A stretch of 64,000 bases of DNA from the NCBI GenBank assembly GCA_030704615.1, contig CM060733.1, forward strand, positions 62,062,001-62,126,000. Reading direction: 5' to 3'. Position numbers and translations under genes: made by a program. Of this stretch, positions 12,560 through 24,500 are shown in pieces (the stretch's first letter is position 1; each line of letters opens with the position of its first letter). This DNA is from Takakia lepidozioides (Eukaryota > Streptophyta > Takakiopsida > Takakiales > Takakiaceae). Under the pieces are notes generated by a model. The model was not told where the DNA came from and did not search any database. It saw nothing but the letters and a program-made list of their open reading frames with translations.

Positions 12560-15500
12560 TTACTGAGGAGTCACGTAAGCTGAAGTGATGCCACCATCGA
12601 CCAACAGACTTGCGCCGGTCATGAAGGAACTGTCATTGGAAGCCAAAAAGAGTGCTGCCTTGGCCATCTCGATTGCCTCCCCGAAGCGACCCATGGGAAT
12701 GTGGACAAGTCGTCTCTGTTTCTTCTCTTCTGTATCCAAAAACTTCATGAGAAGCTCTGTCCTCAAAGGGCCTGGGCAAAGGGCATTAACCCGGACTCCT
12801 TCTCGTGCATGTGTTACTGCCAGTTCTCGTGTGAGAGCAAGAACTGCTCCTTTGCTTGCTGTGTATGCAATTTGTGGGGTTGCTGCCCCAAGGAACGCAA
12901 CAAATGAAGCTGTGTTTATCACTGCACCACCTCCAGCCCTTTTGATGGCTGGAATACCATATCTGCAGCCATTGTGGGAAGATATCAGACAGAAATCCTC
13001 AAGAAGTAAAATGACTGTTGACAAAGCTCATCCATGCTCTTGAGCGTACCCATGAAGCTTTGTAACAAAAAGATGTGGCTTGAAAAGTGTAGTCTCGAAT
13101 CTAGCTTCTTTGCACCTCTAGGGACACTGGAGCCAGAAGTGGTGGAAAGCGGTGAAACTAGCCGAATGCTCTTCCATTCGGAGTCTACAACATGCACAGA
13201 ATGTCAACATCTATACTGTTCTAGGAGAAAATCAACCCGTGTACCCATCAGAGGTCACGTATGTGAGGGAGCACACACTTCCTTTCCTACATTCTGTACT
13301 GGATTCTCACTGCACATCAATCCAATGGATAAGCGCATTCTGGAGAACACCAGGAAGACTAAAGAAGAGTTGGAAGGAGAACTCCGTTGACTTCAATCTG
13401 CCAAAATACATGTACCTGCAGCCATAAATGACACCCTTTACATTTACTGCCAGTGTCCGGTCAATCACTTCATCAGGTGTATTTATCGCATCGTCATCCT
13501 CTGTTTCCATAATGCCTGCATTATTGAAGACTATGTTCAGCCCCCCAAACACCTGTGCCACAGCCAACTTTTTATTAGCACAGCCTATACCTAGGACCTC
13601 TAAGCAAGGTTCCAAACCTGTTAAACATTTCCTTTCAAATGGGAAGCCAACACCCTTTTTGACCTTCAATTTATTGAGAATTTAAACAATAGCCGCAAAT
13701 ACCTTCTCAGCCTTAGCAACCATAGCTGCCACATCATTAGCAACAGAGACATCACCCCCAACCGCAAATCCTTGCCCATTTAATTCATGTATGGCATCAA
13801 CCGTGCACGCAGCTGCTGCCATGTTTCGGTCAGCTGCGACCACAGAAGCCCCCTCAAGTGCAAACAGCAGTGCAGCCTGCCGCTCAATCCCACTGCCTGC
13901 CCCTGCATGGAAACACATTCACTGGCTGGATAAGCATGTTCAACACTAACCTTCAGTGCTTTCTAGCTTCTTAAGTCTTGGTAAAGTGCCACATGAAGTT
14001 TGTAGTAATCATGCATATGCTCCAAAGCCAACTGGAACACCGATACAGCAGGTAGACTTAGCCAGGAACACGTTTTGCCAGAGCTGACCACCTCATTTGG
14101 AAAGAGCATGTCAGGGAAGGGGGTGACACTACCAACAATGCTAGGAGCTTGATTTAGTAGTAGCTCTCTATAGAGGTGGTTTTGGCTGGCTCTCCAAGCA
14201 GACTCTAAACGTCCTTTAGCACTGTTTTCAGCTGAGGTCAAAGACGTGCAGTGACAGTCTGCTATGTAAAAAAAGATTGTACTCATAAGACGTTGTTTGC
14301 CGTAGCCTTGTGGCCATTGGCCCCGCGCCCTGGTAAACAGGGGTACAGGCACAATTCCCTTGATAGATTTGAAGAGAGCGTCTCTTTGGTGAGAGAACCC
14401 CGGACAGTGTATCAGAAAATGAATACTGTCTTCAGATTGCCCACACAACGGGCAATTGCACTCTCCCTTTCCTCCCTGCTTCTGTTTGCTGTTCAAAGGT
14501 AGGCTTCCTGCCCTGAGTTTAAATTTCAGTCTAGTGCCGAGAGTGGGTAGACCCTTGAGGTCATCCAAGATGTCCTCCCCCATGTCACTGACTGGAAACA
14601 AGTTCAGGGAAGTTTTCTGCCTAACTTCATTTTCATCAGACAATCTCATGGCAACAGACATGGCATTGGACACTACAGCCTCTAAGTCAGATTTATCCAG
14701 CAGGGTCAAGACTTGCGGATCCAGGTCCAGGTCCTTGAGAATCTCTGTTTTGGAGCATGCTGACATACACTCCTTAAGCACCCCCACTTGAATGGATTCT
14801 AGAGACTTAGCCTGGTTGGAGTTATCAACCCATATTGCAGATCCGTAATCCAAGGCAGGTCTAATAACGCGACAAAGCATGGTTTTCTTAACCTCAGAGT
14901 TGACCCCTCTGCAGTGGAAAAATTTAGTGAGCCCCAGAGCTTTGCCCTTGCCAGTTTGAACAACTTTCCGGATATGTGCATCCCAATTACAATTGGAGGA
15001 AAACTCAACGCCCAGGTAAGTGTAGGAAGGGAGGACCGGGATCTCTTGGCTACCCCACTGCCACTTAAGATCACTTCCTCCCTCTCCTCTGTTGTTGAAT
15101 GCTACCACTGCACATTTGCTGACATTAGCCTCTAGCCCCCAAAGATCAAAGTATCTCTTCGCGCAATCAATCAACTCCTGGAGATTGGTTGGAGTCTCCC
15201 CTATGCCTGCGAAGTCATCCGCAAACATAAGGGCTGGTATGGTGGTATCACCCACCCTTAACCCAAATCCCTCACTTCCCACATCCTCGAGGAGTTGATT
15301 GATGAAAACATTGAAGAGCAGAGGGGAGAGAGTACATCCTTGAGCTACACCTTGGTCTATGTCGAAGAAGTTGGACTTCTGTCCATTAACAGTGACACAG
15401 CTTTTGGTGTGAGCATACAAGTTGTGGACAACTCTCCACATCTTTCCCTTGATCCCACAAGACCAGAGGCGGAACCATAGGCTATCTCTCCACACTGTGT

Positions 15501-16469
15501 CATAAGCCTTTTTGACATCCAGGAAAAAAACATAAGTGGGTTTCCCTTCTTTTTTCCTTCCCTGGATAATCTGGCTTAGAGTGAAGATATGATCCACACA
15601 GCCCCTGTTTCGCCGAAAGCCAGCTTGGCCTTCGTGGAAACAACCTCTAGACTCCAGATCAACCTCGAGACGAGTACTTATAACTCTGCAGAATGTCTTG
15701 CCAACAGCATTGAGGAGCGTGATGCCACGGTAGTTCCCCGGTTCTTCTCTGGCACCCTTCTTGTATAGATTGACAATGACCCCCTGTCGCCAGCGAAAGG
15801 GGATCATTTCAGTCTTCCAGATAAGGTTAAAGAGGAGAACAAAGAAAGAGAGAGACTGAAAGAAGAGAGGGAGGAATCAAGGTCAAAGTCAGACTCATGA
15901 GTTTTGTTTTTCATACAGAGAACCGGTTTCACAAACATATTATGTCTATCCACTTCATTCACTGTTGTTTCTTATAATCTAGCTGCCTGGATGGTGCCTT
16001 GCATTGGCAACAGGACCCGCCTATGCATATTTTCCCTCAGGATGTACGACAGCTAAGAATCTGCCCCGTATATATGGTAGATTTTAGAAGTCCATTTCTG
16101 GACATACCGACCAGACATATACTAAGGAGCACACTCTAGATGCATTCCTTGCAACTCTCCAGAAGCAGCAGAAACGGGCCACCAATACACCACCATTACT
16201 GCAGACACGATTCCTAACATGAAATTAAATCTCAATTCAAAGACCATTCCTTCAAATCACTTGCCTGCGATGAGGGCAGTTTTTCCAACGAGCTTTCCAG
16301 GTCCATGGTGTCCAGTACTCCGGGGAGACGTTTTCACAGATCCGCCACCTCCTTGCTCTCCATCTTCTCCAGATACTGCTGCGTATCCTCTCCTCAATAT
16401 TCCTATGGCAGGCACACACCTTAAGCGGAACAATATCTGCGAGAGAGAAGAGAAGCTAGAGCTCCCCAT
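12560..16469 (-). CDS. Classical short-chain dehydrogenase/reductase, copy A (NAD(P)-motif Gly changed to Glu)
   Basis: There are four exons: 16,265-16,469, 13,703-13,902, 13,416-13,552 and 12,560-12,962, giving 945 nt (314 aa). Exon 1 encodes an Arg/Ser-rich N-terminus without acids (MGSSSFSSLSQ...LRRGYA), which suggests a mitochondrial or plastid presequence. Intron 1 uses a GC donor (CAG|GCAAGT), which puts the nucleotide-binding motif across the junction. The catalytic residues are present: NNAG, the Asn in LAVNVKG, Ser in INTAS and YTASK. The C-terminus has the usual NALCPGPLRT and LLVDGG segments. In this copy the glycine motif reads AGAGSGIE; the third Gly is Glu because of one base at 13,884, while copy B reads GIG. 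Dinucleotide binding is probably impaired (inference). Intron 1 holds a truncated LINE. The substrate cannot be told from sequence. Confidence 0.85.
13963..15840 (-). mobile_element. 5'-truncated LINE in SDR intron 1, copy A
   Basis: A 614-codon open frame (13,963-15,807) covers most of a reverse transcriptase (NLYKKGAREEPGNYRGITLL, DVKKAYDTVW, LMFADDFAG), the thumb and a C-terminal CPLCGQ...HFLIHC zinc ribbon. LINE similarity ends abruptly at 15,840, where the element is 5'-truncated. Compared with copy B, two segments are missing: one at the CSKT|EILKD junction (about 14,742), and one at the PLFT|RARGQ junction (about 14,320), about 210 bp. Both deletions keep the frame open. The 3' end is not clearly defined, and the last roughly 80 codons may be intron sequence read in frame. 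Confidence 0.85.
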
Positions 16470-16860
16470 GGTAAAAGCAGACAGGAAATGCGAAAACAGC
16501 CTCTTCTACCAGCTCTATTCAACTGGTTACTCCCGGTGATCAGACACGGTATTACCTTGATACCGTTCTCAAAACTTATGTACTAGATGTGGTTTACTGG
16601 TAAATACCGGTCGCCCCTGGTGCGAAGAGCTTCTTCATGTTTTCCGCTTTGCTCTTCTATGTTGGGAGAGGCCATGCCCAAGGCGCTGTCTTCCCCTTGC
16701 GGAGGATGGGTGGGAGTTCTCAGATCATGCTGTAGGATAATGGTTCACGCGGTGGGGCGGAAATGGGAGTCCACCTTTGCAGTGTCGGGCCCGAGACCCT
16801 TCCAAGTGAGGGCTGTCACACCTCCCCAGCGTCTAGGGGAACTGAAAAGAGGTATAAACC
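16470..16860. other. Upstream region of SDR gene, copy A
   Basis: The SDR and SEC-C genes diverge, so this region and the following MITE-like element form their shared upstream area. Open frame 16,587-16,907 shows no domain and runs into the GC-rich repeat, so I do not call it a gene. No TATA box could be assigned with confidence. Confidence 0.4.
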
Positions 16861-17095
16861 AGTGTTGTGCGGGTCCGGGTTTTGAAGGCGGGTACCCGGC
16901 GGGTTAGGATCCGGGTTACCCGGACCCGTGCTATCACAAAAAACCCGGACCCTGACCCGGGTTCATTTCTAAAATGAACCCGGAACCGGACCCGCCTGCT
17001 GGGTCCAGAACCCGTTAAACCCGCTACCCGCGGGCCAATGTAGCGGGTCAGGGTCCGGGTCTTAATTTTAGATGGGCATGCGGGGACAACCTTAG
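16861..17095. mobile_element. GC-rich palindromic MITE-like element, copy A
   Basis: It starts CAGTGTTGTGCGGGTCCGGG and is packed with GGGTCCGGGT / ACCCGGACCC motifs in both orientations, including a perfect stem GGGTTCATTT / AAATGAACCC at about 16,959-16,982. It ends near GCGGGGACAAC. The CAGTGTTG-like start suggests a hAT-type non-autonomous element, but the terminal repeats are imperfect and no clear 8-bp target-site duplication was found. The same element sits at 49,243-49,478. Confidence 0.45.
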
Positions 17096-17519
17096 ATCTG
17101 GTAGGTTTTGTCATTCTAGCGACGACCGAAGGTCGGAAGCTAGTTTAGCGTAGAGCAGGAATAGGGTGCCATAGTGCCACGTCATCGTAGACACATCATC
17201 GTAGACACGTCGTCGTCGTCGTCAATTTCTTTGGAATCTGCCCGGACTGCCCGCCCGAAATATGCCAATAGAAATCGCCGCGCCAACTTTTTCCGCAATG
17301 CCCGGATCTTGATCTTCTTGAACTGCAGGAGCTCTGCCGCCATCGTTCACCTTGCAAGCTGCTCTCAACGAATTGAGGAAATACATGTTGAGGTAGATTG
17401 TAGCCCTGCGTTGTCTTTTACGTTCTTGTCGTCTCTCACCGTCACCCGTTCCTGCATTTTCCCGACGGACCCATATCCCAGAATGCACACATTGGCCCTC
17501 ACATGCATCAGGTTTTGCA

Positions 17520-19184
17520 ACGGCTACGGAGGATGAGGGTTCATCTGCAGGAGCTTCGTCCTGGATGCAGAGGCTAAAGAGTGTGAGCAAGACACCTTCA
17601 TCAGATTCTTCCCAATCGGATACTTCTAAAGAAAAGTCTGTGTCTGAGCATGACCTTACAATGGAAAGTGAGTGCCATTCTACTGTGTCGTTAGGTGCTC
17701 TGCTACAGATTCAACAATCTAATATCATAAAAGGCCCTCACTTGCACAATGTGACTGCTGGGAGTTGATCAGTATGAACCGTTGGATCACTTTGTTTATT
17801 TATTGCAAAGGACACTTCACGAATTTCTTAGCTGAATGAAATGATGGTGCAGACAAGTCTGCTTCTGGTACCAATTTGGCTTATAGGAGACAATGGCGGA
17901 TATGCTTCTTTCAGCAACATGCAACTGCAGGAAGGAACCCAGTAGGTGTAAATTGGAGACTGAAGAGACAATACCCTAAAGCCTAGACTGGGCCTGCATT
18001 ATGATGATTCGCAATATAGGACACCAGTATAACAGAGAGGGGGATGTGGAAACTGGCCGATGGTTCCGCCGGGAATGTAAGTCTTCGTGGGAAGAGTAAC
18101 AGTGATCAAACAAGTAAGAAATTTTATGTCTTCTTTCAATGAGTGCTTGAAGACCCCAGATTGAGAGCCCAATCCTGTAGTTTGCAGCCACGGCGGTCAG
18201 AGGTTGGAAATGAGCCCAATAACCGGTTTAATACAGGTATGTACTCGATTTGTGAATCTTTCTTTGAAATCTGGCTCTGCCTCTCAATAGATTTTCTTTG
18301 TGTTGTACAGATTTTGCAGATGAGTTGAAGAAGGCACGCCAGTTTGGAAGTCTAACGACATTTGGACGCGGCCTGCCCAGAGGGGGTGAAGTATCAGCTA
18401 TAAAATCCCTTGAGAGACAGGAGGGGATTCTTCGATCCCTAGCCCGACATGACCCTCTGGTATGCTTTTTCATTACATCTGAATTTGGTTGCTACAGGAA
18501 AGTTTGTTTCAATGTTTAATGAGAGCACCAACCTTCAAAAGTGGTAAACAGTTAAAGAGGGTTGCATACTGGACGGCCGGGCTTGCACGTGAGCACACAA
18601 TGTCTTCAGAAAGTAAGCAAGGGGCATCGGGCTGGGCATGGTGTGGGTCCAGCGAGTTGGAGAGCTGCACAAGGCTGAGGTGGCAACGGAGTGGGGGTGC
18701 ACTGTGCATGATGTTGATGCCGTACTGCCAAAGTACGAGTGGGCAAAGGAGGCAAATAGGCGTGTGATGAAGCTTAAGGAGGAAGGCAAGCCGCTTCCCA
18801 AGTCTCTTGACGAGGTTAGTCTCCCGTGTTTGCTGCCTAAGAGCTCTTGTATGTTTTTGTTATGCTCTGGCAGCTGCATTCTCTTCTCAAAATCTCTCCT
18901 CCCGCTGTCTCGACAATGGCTTTCCACTGTTTGCCTGTTTCCTACCATCTTTTAATACCTTGAATGATGAAATATATTTGTCCCTATACCTTGAATATAA
19001 GGTGGCCATAGCTGGGAGATGAAGGGTCTAGCCTGAGGTTGACACCATGGATTTCTTGGTTGGTGAAGGTGGAAGAGTTGATGGGGGGTCGCTGGAATGC
19101 GGCAGCATCTGTGAATCTTGCAAAAAGTGGACAACTGAGTCGAAATGCTGTTTGTCCATGTGGCTCTGGAAAGAAGTACAAGAG
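17520..19184 (+). CDS. SEC-C motif protein gene, copy A (collinear)
   Basis: Recognisable coding pieces lie in order on the + strand. A Ser-rich N-terminal piece (from about 17,535, WMQRLKSVSKTPSSDSSQSD) comes first. Exon 18,311-18,459 follows (FADELKKARQFGSLTTFGRG to LARHDPL, acceptor TTGTACAG, donor GTATGC). Next is a piece at about 18,630-18,815 (WVQRVGELHKAEVATEWGC to KPLPKSLDE, donor GTTAGT). Exon 19,069-19,184 carries AKSGQLSRNAVCPCGSGKKY, the metal-binding SEC-C motif CPCGSGKKYK, and ends at donor GTGGGT. SEC-C motifs bind zinc and occur in SecA and many small proteins. I do not recognise this plant family by name. A frame discrepancy near 18,620 leaves one exon boundary open, and the last exon is not identified. 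Confidence 0.5.
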
Positions 19185-19439
19185 GTGGGTTCTTGCTCTT
19201 TTCACAACTCCTCTCATCTCTCTGCCCCATTCCAATGGGAGTGTCGTAAGGCGGAGAGAAGCAATGTTTCTGGCTGCTTTATCTCACACTCATACTTAAA
19301 CAGATGGATTTTGTGGCTAGATGAGTCAAATTTCAAACTTAAAGCAAAGCAAGTAGTACTATCAAACATCATGTAGCCTGGGAATAAGCTGGCCGTGAGG
19401 CATCTCTGGCTTGAACACATCTTACGTTTCACGCAATGT

Positions 19440-20540
19440 GGTGAGGGCACCTTCTTCTTCGACCTGTTTCAGCCTGTTTTATCTCTCATGAGACTCGGCC
19501 CTGAGATCCTGTTATCAGAGTCGTCCCTAAATTCTAATGTTGAACTCTGCAAGGTAGCTTGTTGGTGGATCTATGGTGGTTTTGTAGTGATTTTAACATG
19601 TTACTGCCAATGTGGCAACAGGAAAGAATCAAAAAACAGATAACAGAGATGAGGAGAAGCTTTGGAATGCTCACCTCAACGATGACCGCAGCTTCTGAAA
19701 GAGGATCAAGAGAGGGAGTCCACAATGCCTCTTCTGGCACTTCTGCGCATGTGAAGATGCTTTGTGAGGCAGGCAGACTGACAGAGGCTCTCTGCATAGA
19801 TAGCTGAAGGAGCAGGGATAGAGGGTGGGTCCAGATTCATCTAACAGGGCCAGATTTCAAGCTTCAGATCACCTATGATTCCCTGTGGAAGGACAGGTAC
19901 AAGAAACAGATGGTCAACTGCAACCCGCAGCGGCAGCGGTTAGACACTGCTAATGAAGGCACCTTCTTCAACACATTTCACCCTGTTTTTCCCTCTTATC
20001 AGAGTCGGCCCTAAATTTCCGTGTTGAATTCTGCAAGTTAGCTGGTTGAGTGAACCTTTGATAGTTTGGAGTGAATGACATGATACGGCCAATGTGACAA
20101 CAGGAAAGTATCCAGAAACAGGTAACAGAGCTGAGGAGAAGTTGTGGAATGAATACTTTTCCTGACCCCAGTTAATGGTGGGACAATTGAGGCAAAAAGG
20201 TGAATGCATGTTGGATTACAGAGAGTAGCAGATGCAATTGAGCATACAAACTAGTGTGATAAGTTGAGTTGGGTGTTTCCTAGAACTTCAAGCTCCAAAT
20301 TACCTATGATTCCCTGTGGATCAATAGCTACAAGAAACCTGCATCGGTAGATGGTCACCTAAAGGCATCAGCTGCAGCGGCACCTTTGCTAAAATCAGGC
20401 ACCTCAACCATGACCACAGCTTCTGCAAGGGGATTAAGAGAGGGAGGCCACAATGCCTCTTTTGGCACTTCTGGGCATGTGAAGATGCTTTGTGCGGCAG
20501 GCAGTCTGACAGAGGCTCTACAGACTTTAAACAAATGAGG
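19440..20540 (+). repeat. Internal duplication of the PPR gene 5' region, copy A
   Basis: The block at about 19,440-19,800 is repeated in diverged form at about 19,955-20,540. Shared landmarks are GGCACCTTCTTC, TCAGAGTCG-CCCTAAATT, GTTGAA-TCTGCAAG and the coding stretch (S)TMTAASERGSREG / (S)TMTTASARGLREG followed by HVKMLC. The first copy ends at a stop (LCIDS) and looks like a discarded first exon. Copy B has the same arrangement at 51,820-52,920. Confidence 0.6.
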
Positions 20541-20845
20541 CATTTCAACAAATTCAGATACGTATGTCTGTCTCTTGCTTAAGTGCATCAAGATGGAAGG
20601 TCTGGAAGCTGGAAAGCAAATGCACACTCACATTATCCAAAGTGTATTCCCGCCAAGTGTTTTTCTACTCAACACCCTTGTCTATATGTATGTTAAGTGC
20701 AGGAGCATCATGGATGCTCACCAAGTGTTCAACAGAATGCCTCAACCATCTTTGATCACGTGGAACGCGATGCTTGCAGGGTATGCACAGCAGGGGCGTG
20801 GTATGGAGGCCTTGGAGACCTATGATCAAATGATGGGGGAAGGGG

Positions 20846-20857
20846 TGAAGCCCGACC
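20846..20857. repeat. Target-site duplication of element A, left copy
   Basis: TGAAGCCCGACC occurs here and again at 34,916-34,927, directly bordering element A. Copy B has the uninterrupted site at 53,227-53,238. If the element ends are drawn symmetrically the duplication is 10 bp; its maximum is 12 bp. Confidence 0.9.
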
Positions 20858-20867
20858 GGGGGGTGCT

Positions 20868-20936
20868 ATTCTGTGAGCCCAGAGGCGTGAGCCTGTGAGC
20901 CCAGGAAACCGTGAGCCCAGCACAGGCTCACGCCAC
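20868..20936. repeat. 5' subterminal GTGAGCC repeat cluster of element A
   Basis: GTGAGCC occurs four times (about 20,872, 20,887, 20,895 and 20,910) and once inverted (GGCTCAC, about 20,924). Element B's first 50 bp have the same layout (two direct GTGAGCC plus ATGAGCC, one inverted copy). Such clusters near transposon ends are usually transposase binding sites (family knowledge, not shown here). Confidence 0.75.
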
Positions 20937-21116
20937 TTCAGCATGCATACAAGGCCTATTTTCGCGGTGTCACCTATTACCGCGGGTTGATCAGCCATTT
21001 CCAGGGAATGCAGACTGGATGTGTTACATCCATTGTATCCATCCTTTCTATCCATTGCATCCATTTAGACGTTATCAACATACCAAGCCCCTGCATTGGA
21101 ATGTGCCTACGTCGTG

Positions 21117-21405
21117 AGCAGGTGCACACTCACATCATCCAAAGCGGATCCCTGCGAAATCTTTTCTTACTCACCACCCTTGCGAACATGCCAGGTATGT
21201 GCGGGAGCATCATGGATGCTCACCAGAATTGAGAATGCCTGAACACTCTTTGATCACGTGGACTTTATCATGATGGATTTACCAAGCATTCTTCTAGCAG
21301 GAATGGTTTGGAGACGAACGAGCAAATGATGCGAGAATGCTCTACCCGAACCAAAGACGTTTGTTTGTTTTTGCAATGCACACAAGCCTGTGAGCTCCGC
21401 AAAAC
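21117..21405 (+). pseudogene. Captured PPR gene fragment inside element A
   Basis: This stretch is a diverged match to the host PPR coding region (20,610-20,760 and on). Shared strings are CACACTCACAT, GCATCATGGATGCTCACCA, TTTGATCACGTGGA and GAGCAAATGATG. The protein trace includes QVHTHIIQSGSLRNLFLL. It lies inside the target-site duplication and is absent from the corresponding part of element B, so it is cargo picked up by element A or its source, as in Pack-type elements. It carries stops and is not a functional gene. Confidence 0.7.
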
Positions 21406-21575
21406 ACTAAATAGATTGAAGGAACAATCCGGGCAGTCCATGCAACCCCCATCTCCAACGATAGTTTGTTCCCATGAATTTGCATCCCACGCACACATTG
21501 CAAACATGACAACAAGGACACACAACCATCCCATTTCAAAATTGGCCCCGAATGAAAGCAAAAGAAAACTTCATA

Positions 21576-24500
21576 TCAAGTGTTACAGTCATCAGAATCA
21601 GTATCGACCTCCTGTGCTATGTCATCCACAAAGATTCCGGCCCCAACACCACGTCTTCTACCACGGCCGTCGATGGTTGGACTGCGAGTGCCATGAATGG
21701 ACATGCTTGCTGCGAGTGCCTCCGCATAGACAGGTAGGACGTAAGACTGAGGAGGACTTGAAAGAAGTCCAAAAAGGTGTGATAGCCCTGGAGGGTCAGT
21801 GGAAGCACGCGGACTCCTGCAAAGTGGACAAAAACCAATTTTGAACACAATGATGCAATGCACAAGTCCAACGAAGAGGATATCTCCCATGTGCACTTTG
21901 CCTTAAGAACAGTGATTCTGGGTATTGAAACAACAATGCAAGCATCCACAGGTTGAACTTACTCACAGGCAAAGTCGTCATCCAGCTCCTTGTCGGAAAG
22001 TCTCCCCTGTATCAATATCAGCGGGTAGGGGCTTTGGAAGGACTTGAGAAGTGTGTCCACCCAAACCCATCAGGAGGTTCTTGTAAATCTCGGCATCCCC
22101 TTCAATCCCAAAGAGATGTCGCGCACTGGCCTTGCAAGTGTGGTACGAGGCACCTGCAGTGGAATACAATGAAGGAAACAAACATTGAAGACACATTTGG
22201 AATGGTGGGAAGAGCTGAAAGTGGAAGGTCAAACAAACCTCACGAAATGTGAATGTTGAAGAGACGAACCTGTGCCCATTGACAAATCCAGAACTTTGGC
22301 GTCTGTGTAGGTGCAGCATTCCACAATCGTCTGAATGAAAGCCGGGCTCCTCTCCCTGGCCCCTCTCCAAGGAACCCCATTCCCCCTCGCAAGCACACGT
22401 TGTTGTCCACGTAGTTGTGGTGCATGTCATCCGTGGGAGGATCTGTCCTCTCGTCTATGAACTTGCCCCCATGAGTGATGGCGAACTCCCTAATGACGGC
22501 TGGAGTCGTAGGTGGATGCACTCGGACGAGACAAACAGCTTCAAACAAACGAGTCTGCGAACAAGACATACACAAGGAACTAAGAAGCTTGAAAACCAGG
22601 CCCCTACATATTCATTTGAGCGACTTATGCAACTCCATCCGAGAACCACCAAGAAGAGGAATAAGAAGGCAGATTTACCATCTCTCCGGGACGATCCCCC
22701 TTCGTCAGGTACATGCTGTTCACACAATTCCATGTCTTCACGACCCTCATACTGGAGGCTTTCAAATAGCTGGCAAGTGCACGGCGACAGCGAAGATCGA
22801 TGGACTAGATGAGCACCAAAACACCTGCATCGGACAGAAAGAAATTGCAAAAGGAGAAAATCCACCGCCAGTAGCGCTCATCAAAAGCATTCCAACCTGG
22901 ACAAGCACCCGATGGAGGGACATCCAGTACTGGCAACCCATCAGGGATGTCCAAGATGATGAGTTCGGCTGCATATGGCTTCTCCTTCCCGTTCACCCAG
23001 GATTTGGTCATTTTAGCCTGCAAACAAGCATGCAATGGAATGCTCAAGAGGTTGAAACGATCCATGCACACAACAGACAAGAAGCAAAAGACAACACGCA
23101 CCGTGCCGAGGAACTCCACAATCCTCTCCCACACTGGTGATGGTTCGCCCTTGTAATCAGATTTCTTGGACTCCATCATGGCAAGGAACCCGACGTTGGC
23201 CATCTCCAACCTGGTAGGGCAAATGACCCTCGTGGGATGCTCCACTGCATGGTACGGGTCCTTGGGATCAACCACCCCCTTGTTCTTTCTCCCGGATCCC
23301 CTACCATGCGGTGGAGTCTGCTGGACAACCACCAGAGGGCCAGTATCTGTAACACTTCCCTGCCCACCTACCTGCCCTTGTGCCCCCTTCCCCCTACCCC
23401 TTCCTTTCCCCACACCACCAGCAACATCCTTTCCCTTTGCCTTTCTACCTTTACCCGGTGTATCCTGAGCGGGAGGCTCCTTCTCTGCAAGAGTCCTCAA
23501 ATTTCTCTCATGAATGTCGAGGTCGGCTGCTGCGGCGGTAGCTGCTATATGCTCATTCTCCTCAAAGACGCCTCCTGAGCTGGGGTCTCTGAAGCAGGGC
23601 AATCCAAATACCAACCACAAGCAGAAAGATGGTCTGGGCCCCAGTCATGCAAGATCCCCGTAGTAAACATGGTCTGGTTGGCAGCAGGGACAAGCCAAAG
23701 GTCCACGAAATCAGGATGTTTGTCCAAGCAGTTTTCTGCCATGAGAACATACTTTATGTACCTGCAGGAACAGAGACAACCTCATTATGCAATGCAAAAT
23801 ATTGTCTCCCAGCTTTTCCACCCCATCACGAAGATCCCCTAAAAGAGTATGCGACACATTACACTCCAGTACAAACTCATATGAGCCAGCCAAAAACAGG
23901 TTGGATGGAGGAGATTGTGTCTATGCAAAACAAGAAGCACAGTCCATTTCGCATCTGTAAAGGCATCGTTTCCAGGCTTCCTCTCTTTTCTCTTGCTGGT
24001 CAAGCTCATTTGTTCGACTGATGCTAGCATCCTTGCTGAACTCTCTGAAGAAACAAGATTGCCACACTGTGGATCTCCATTTCCTCATGTATGCTTGGAA
24101 GGAGACCTTCGGTTCTGTCATGGTGATCCCATAGTCAGCCAGCTGTGTATGTAGAACCGACCGGGCCCTTTCCTCCAACTGCAGACCATACAGAAGCAAG
24201 AATGAACACAAAAAACAATCACAACCAATGTAACATGGAAAAAGAATGACAGAAAAAGCGAAAAGAAAGTGACATAGCAAAGGACATCATACCTAGCTCC
24301 AGTAAGCGGCCTTGTGAAGCCATGTGTCCAGCACATTGTCACTGACAGGAATGACACGCTGGGTCTTCTTCTCTTTCTCCGGCCTGGGGAACATGTGGGT
24401 ATCCCTAAAAGTGGGATCGGAGTTCCATATCTGTAGCCACTTCACCTTCTGTTCTGAAGACACAACGGCAGTAGACAACCTGTGTATCTTCTCCTGGGCC

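Noticed and set aside
13963-15807. LINE reverse transcriptase as part of the SDR gene product
   Set aside because: It lies wholly in intron 1. The SDR exons join in phase without it, and LINE similarity ends at a truncation point.
16587-16907. Open frame upstream of the SDR gene as a host gene
   Set aside because: No domain, runs into the GC-rich repeat, and there is no splice pattern. It is conserved in copy B only because the whole region is duplicated.
20858-21100. Small separate insertion at the left border instead of the left end of a 14-kb element
   Set aside because: The matching target duplication and inverted GTGAGCCCAG are at 34,915, and PPR coding resumes there exactly.
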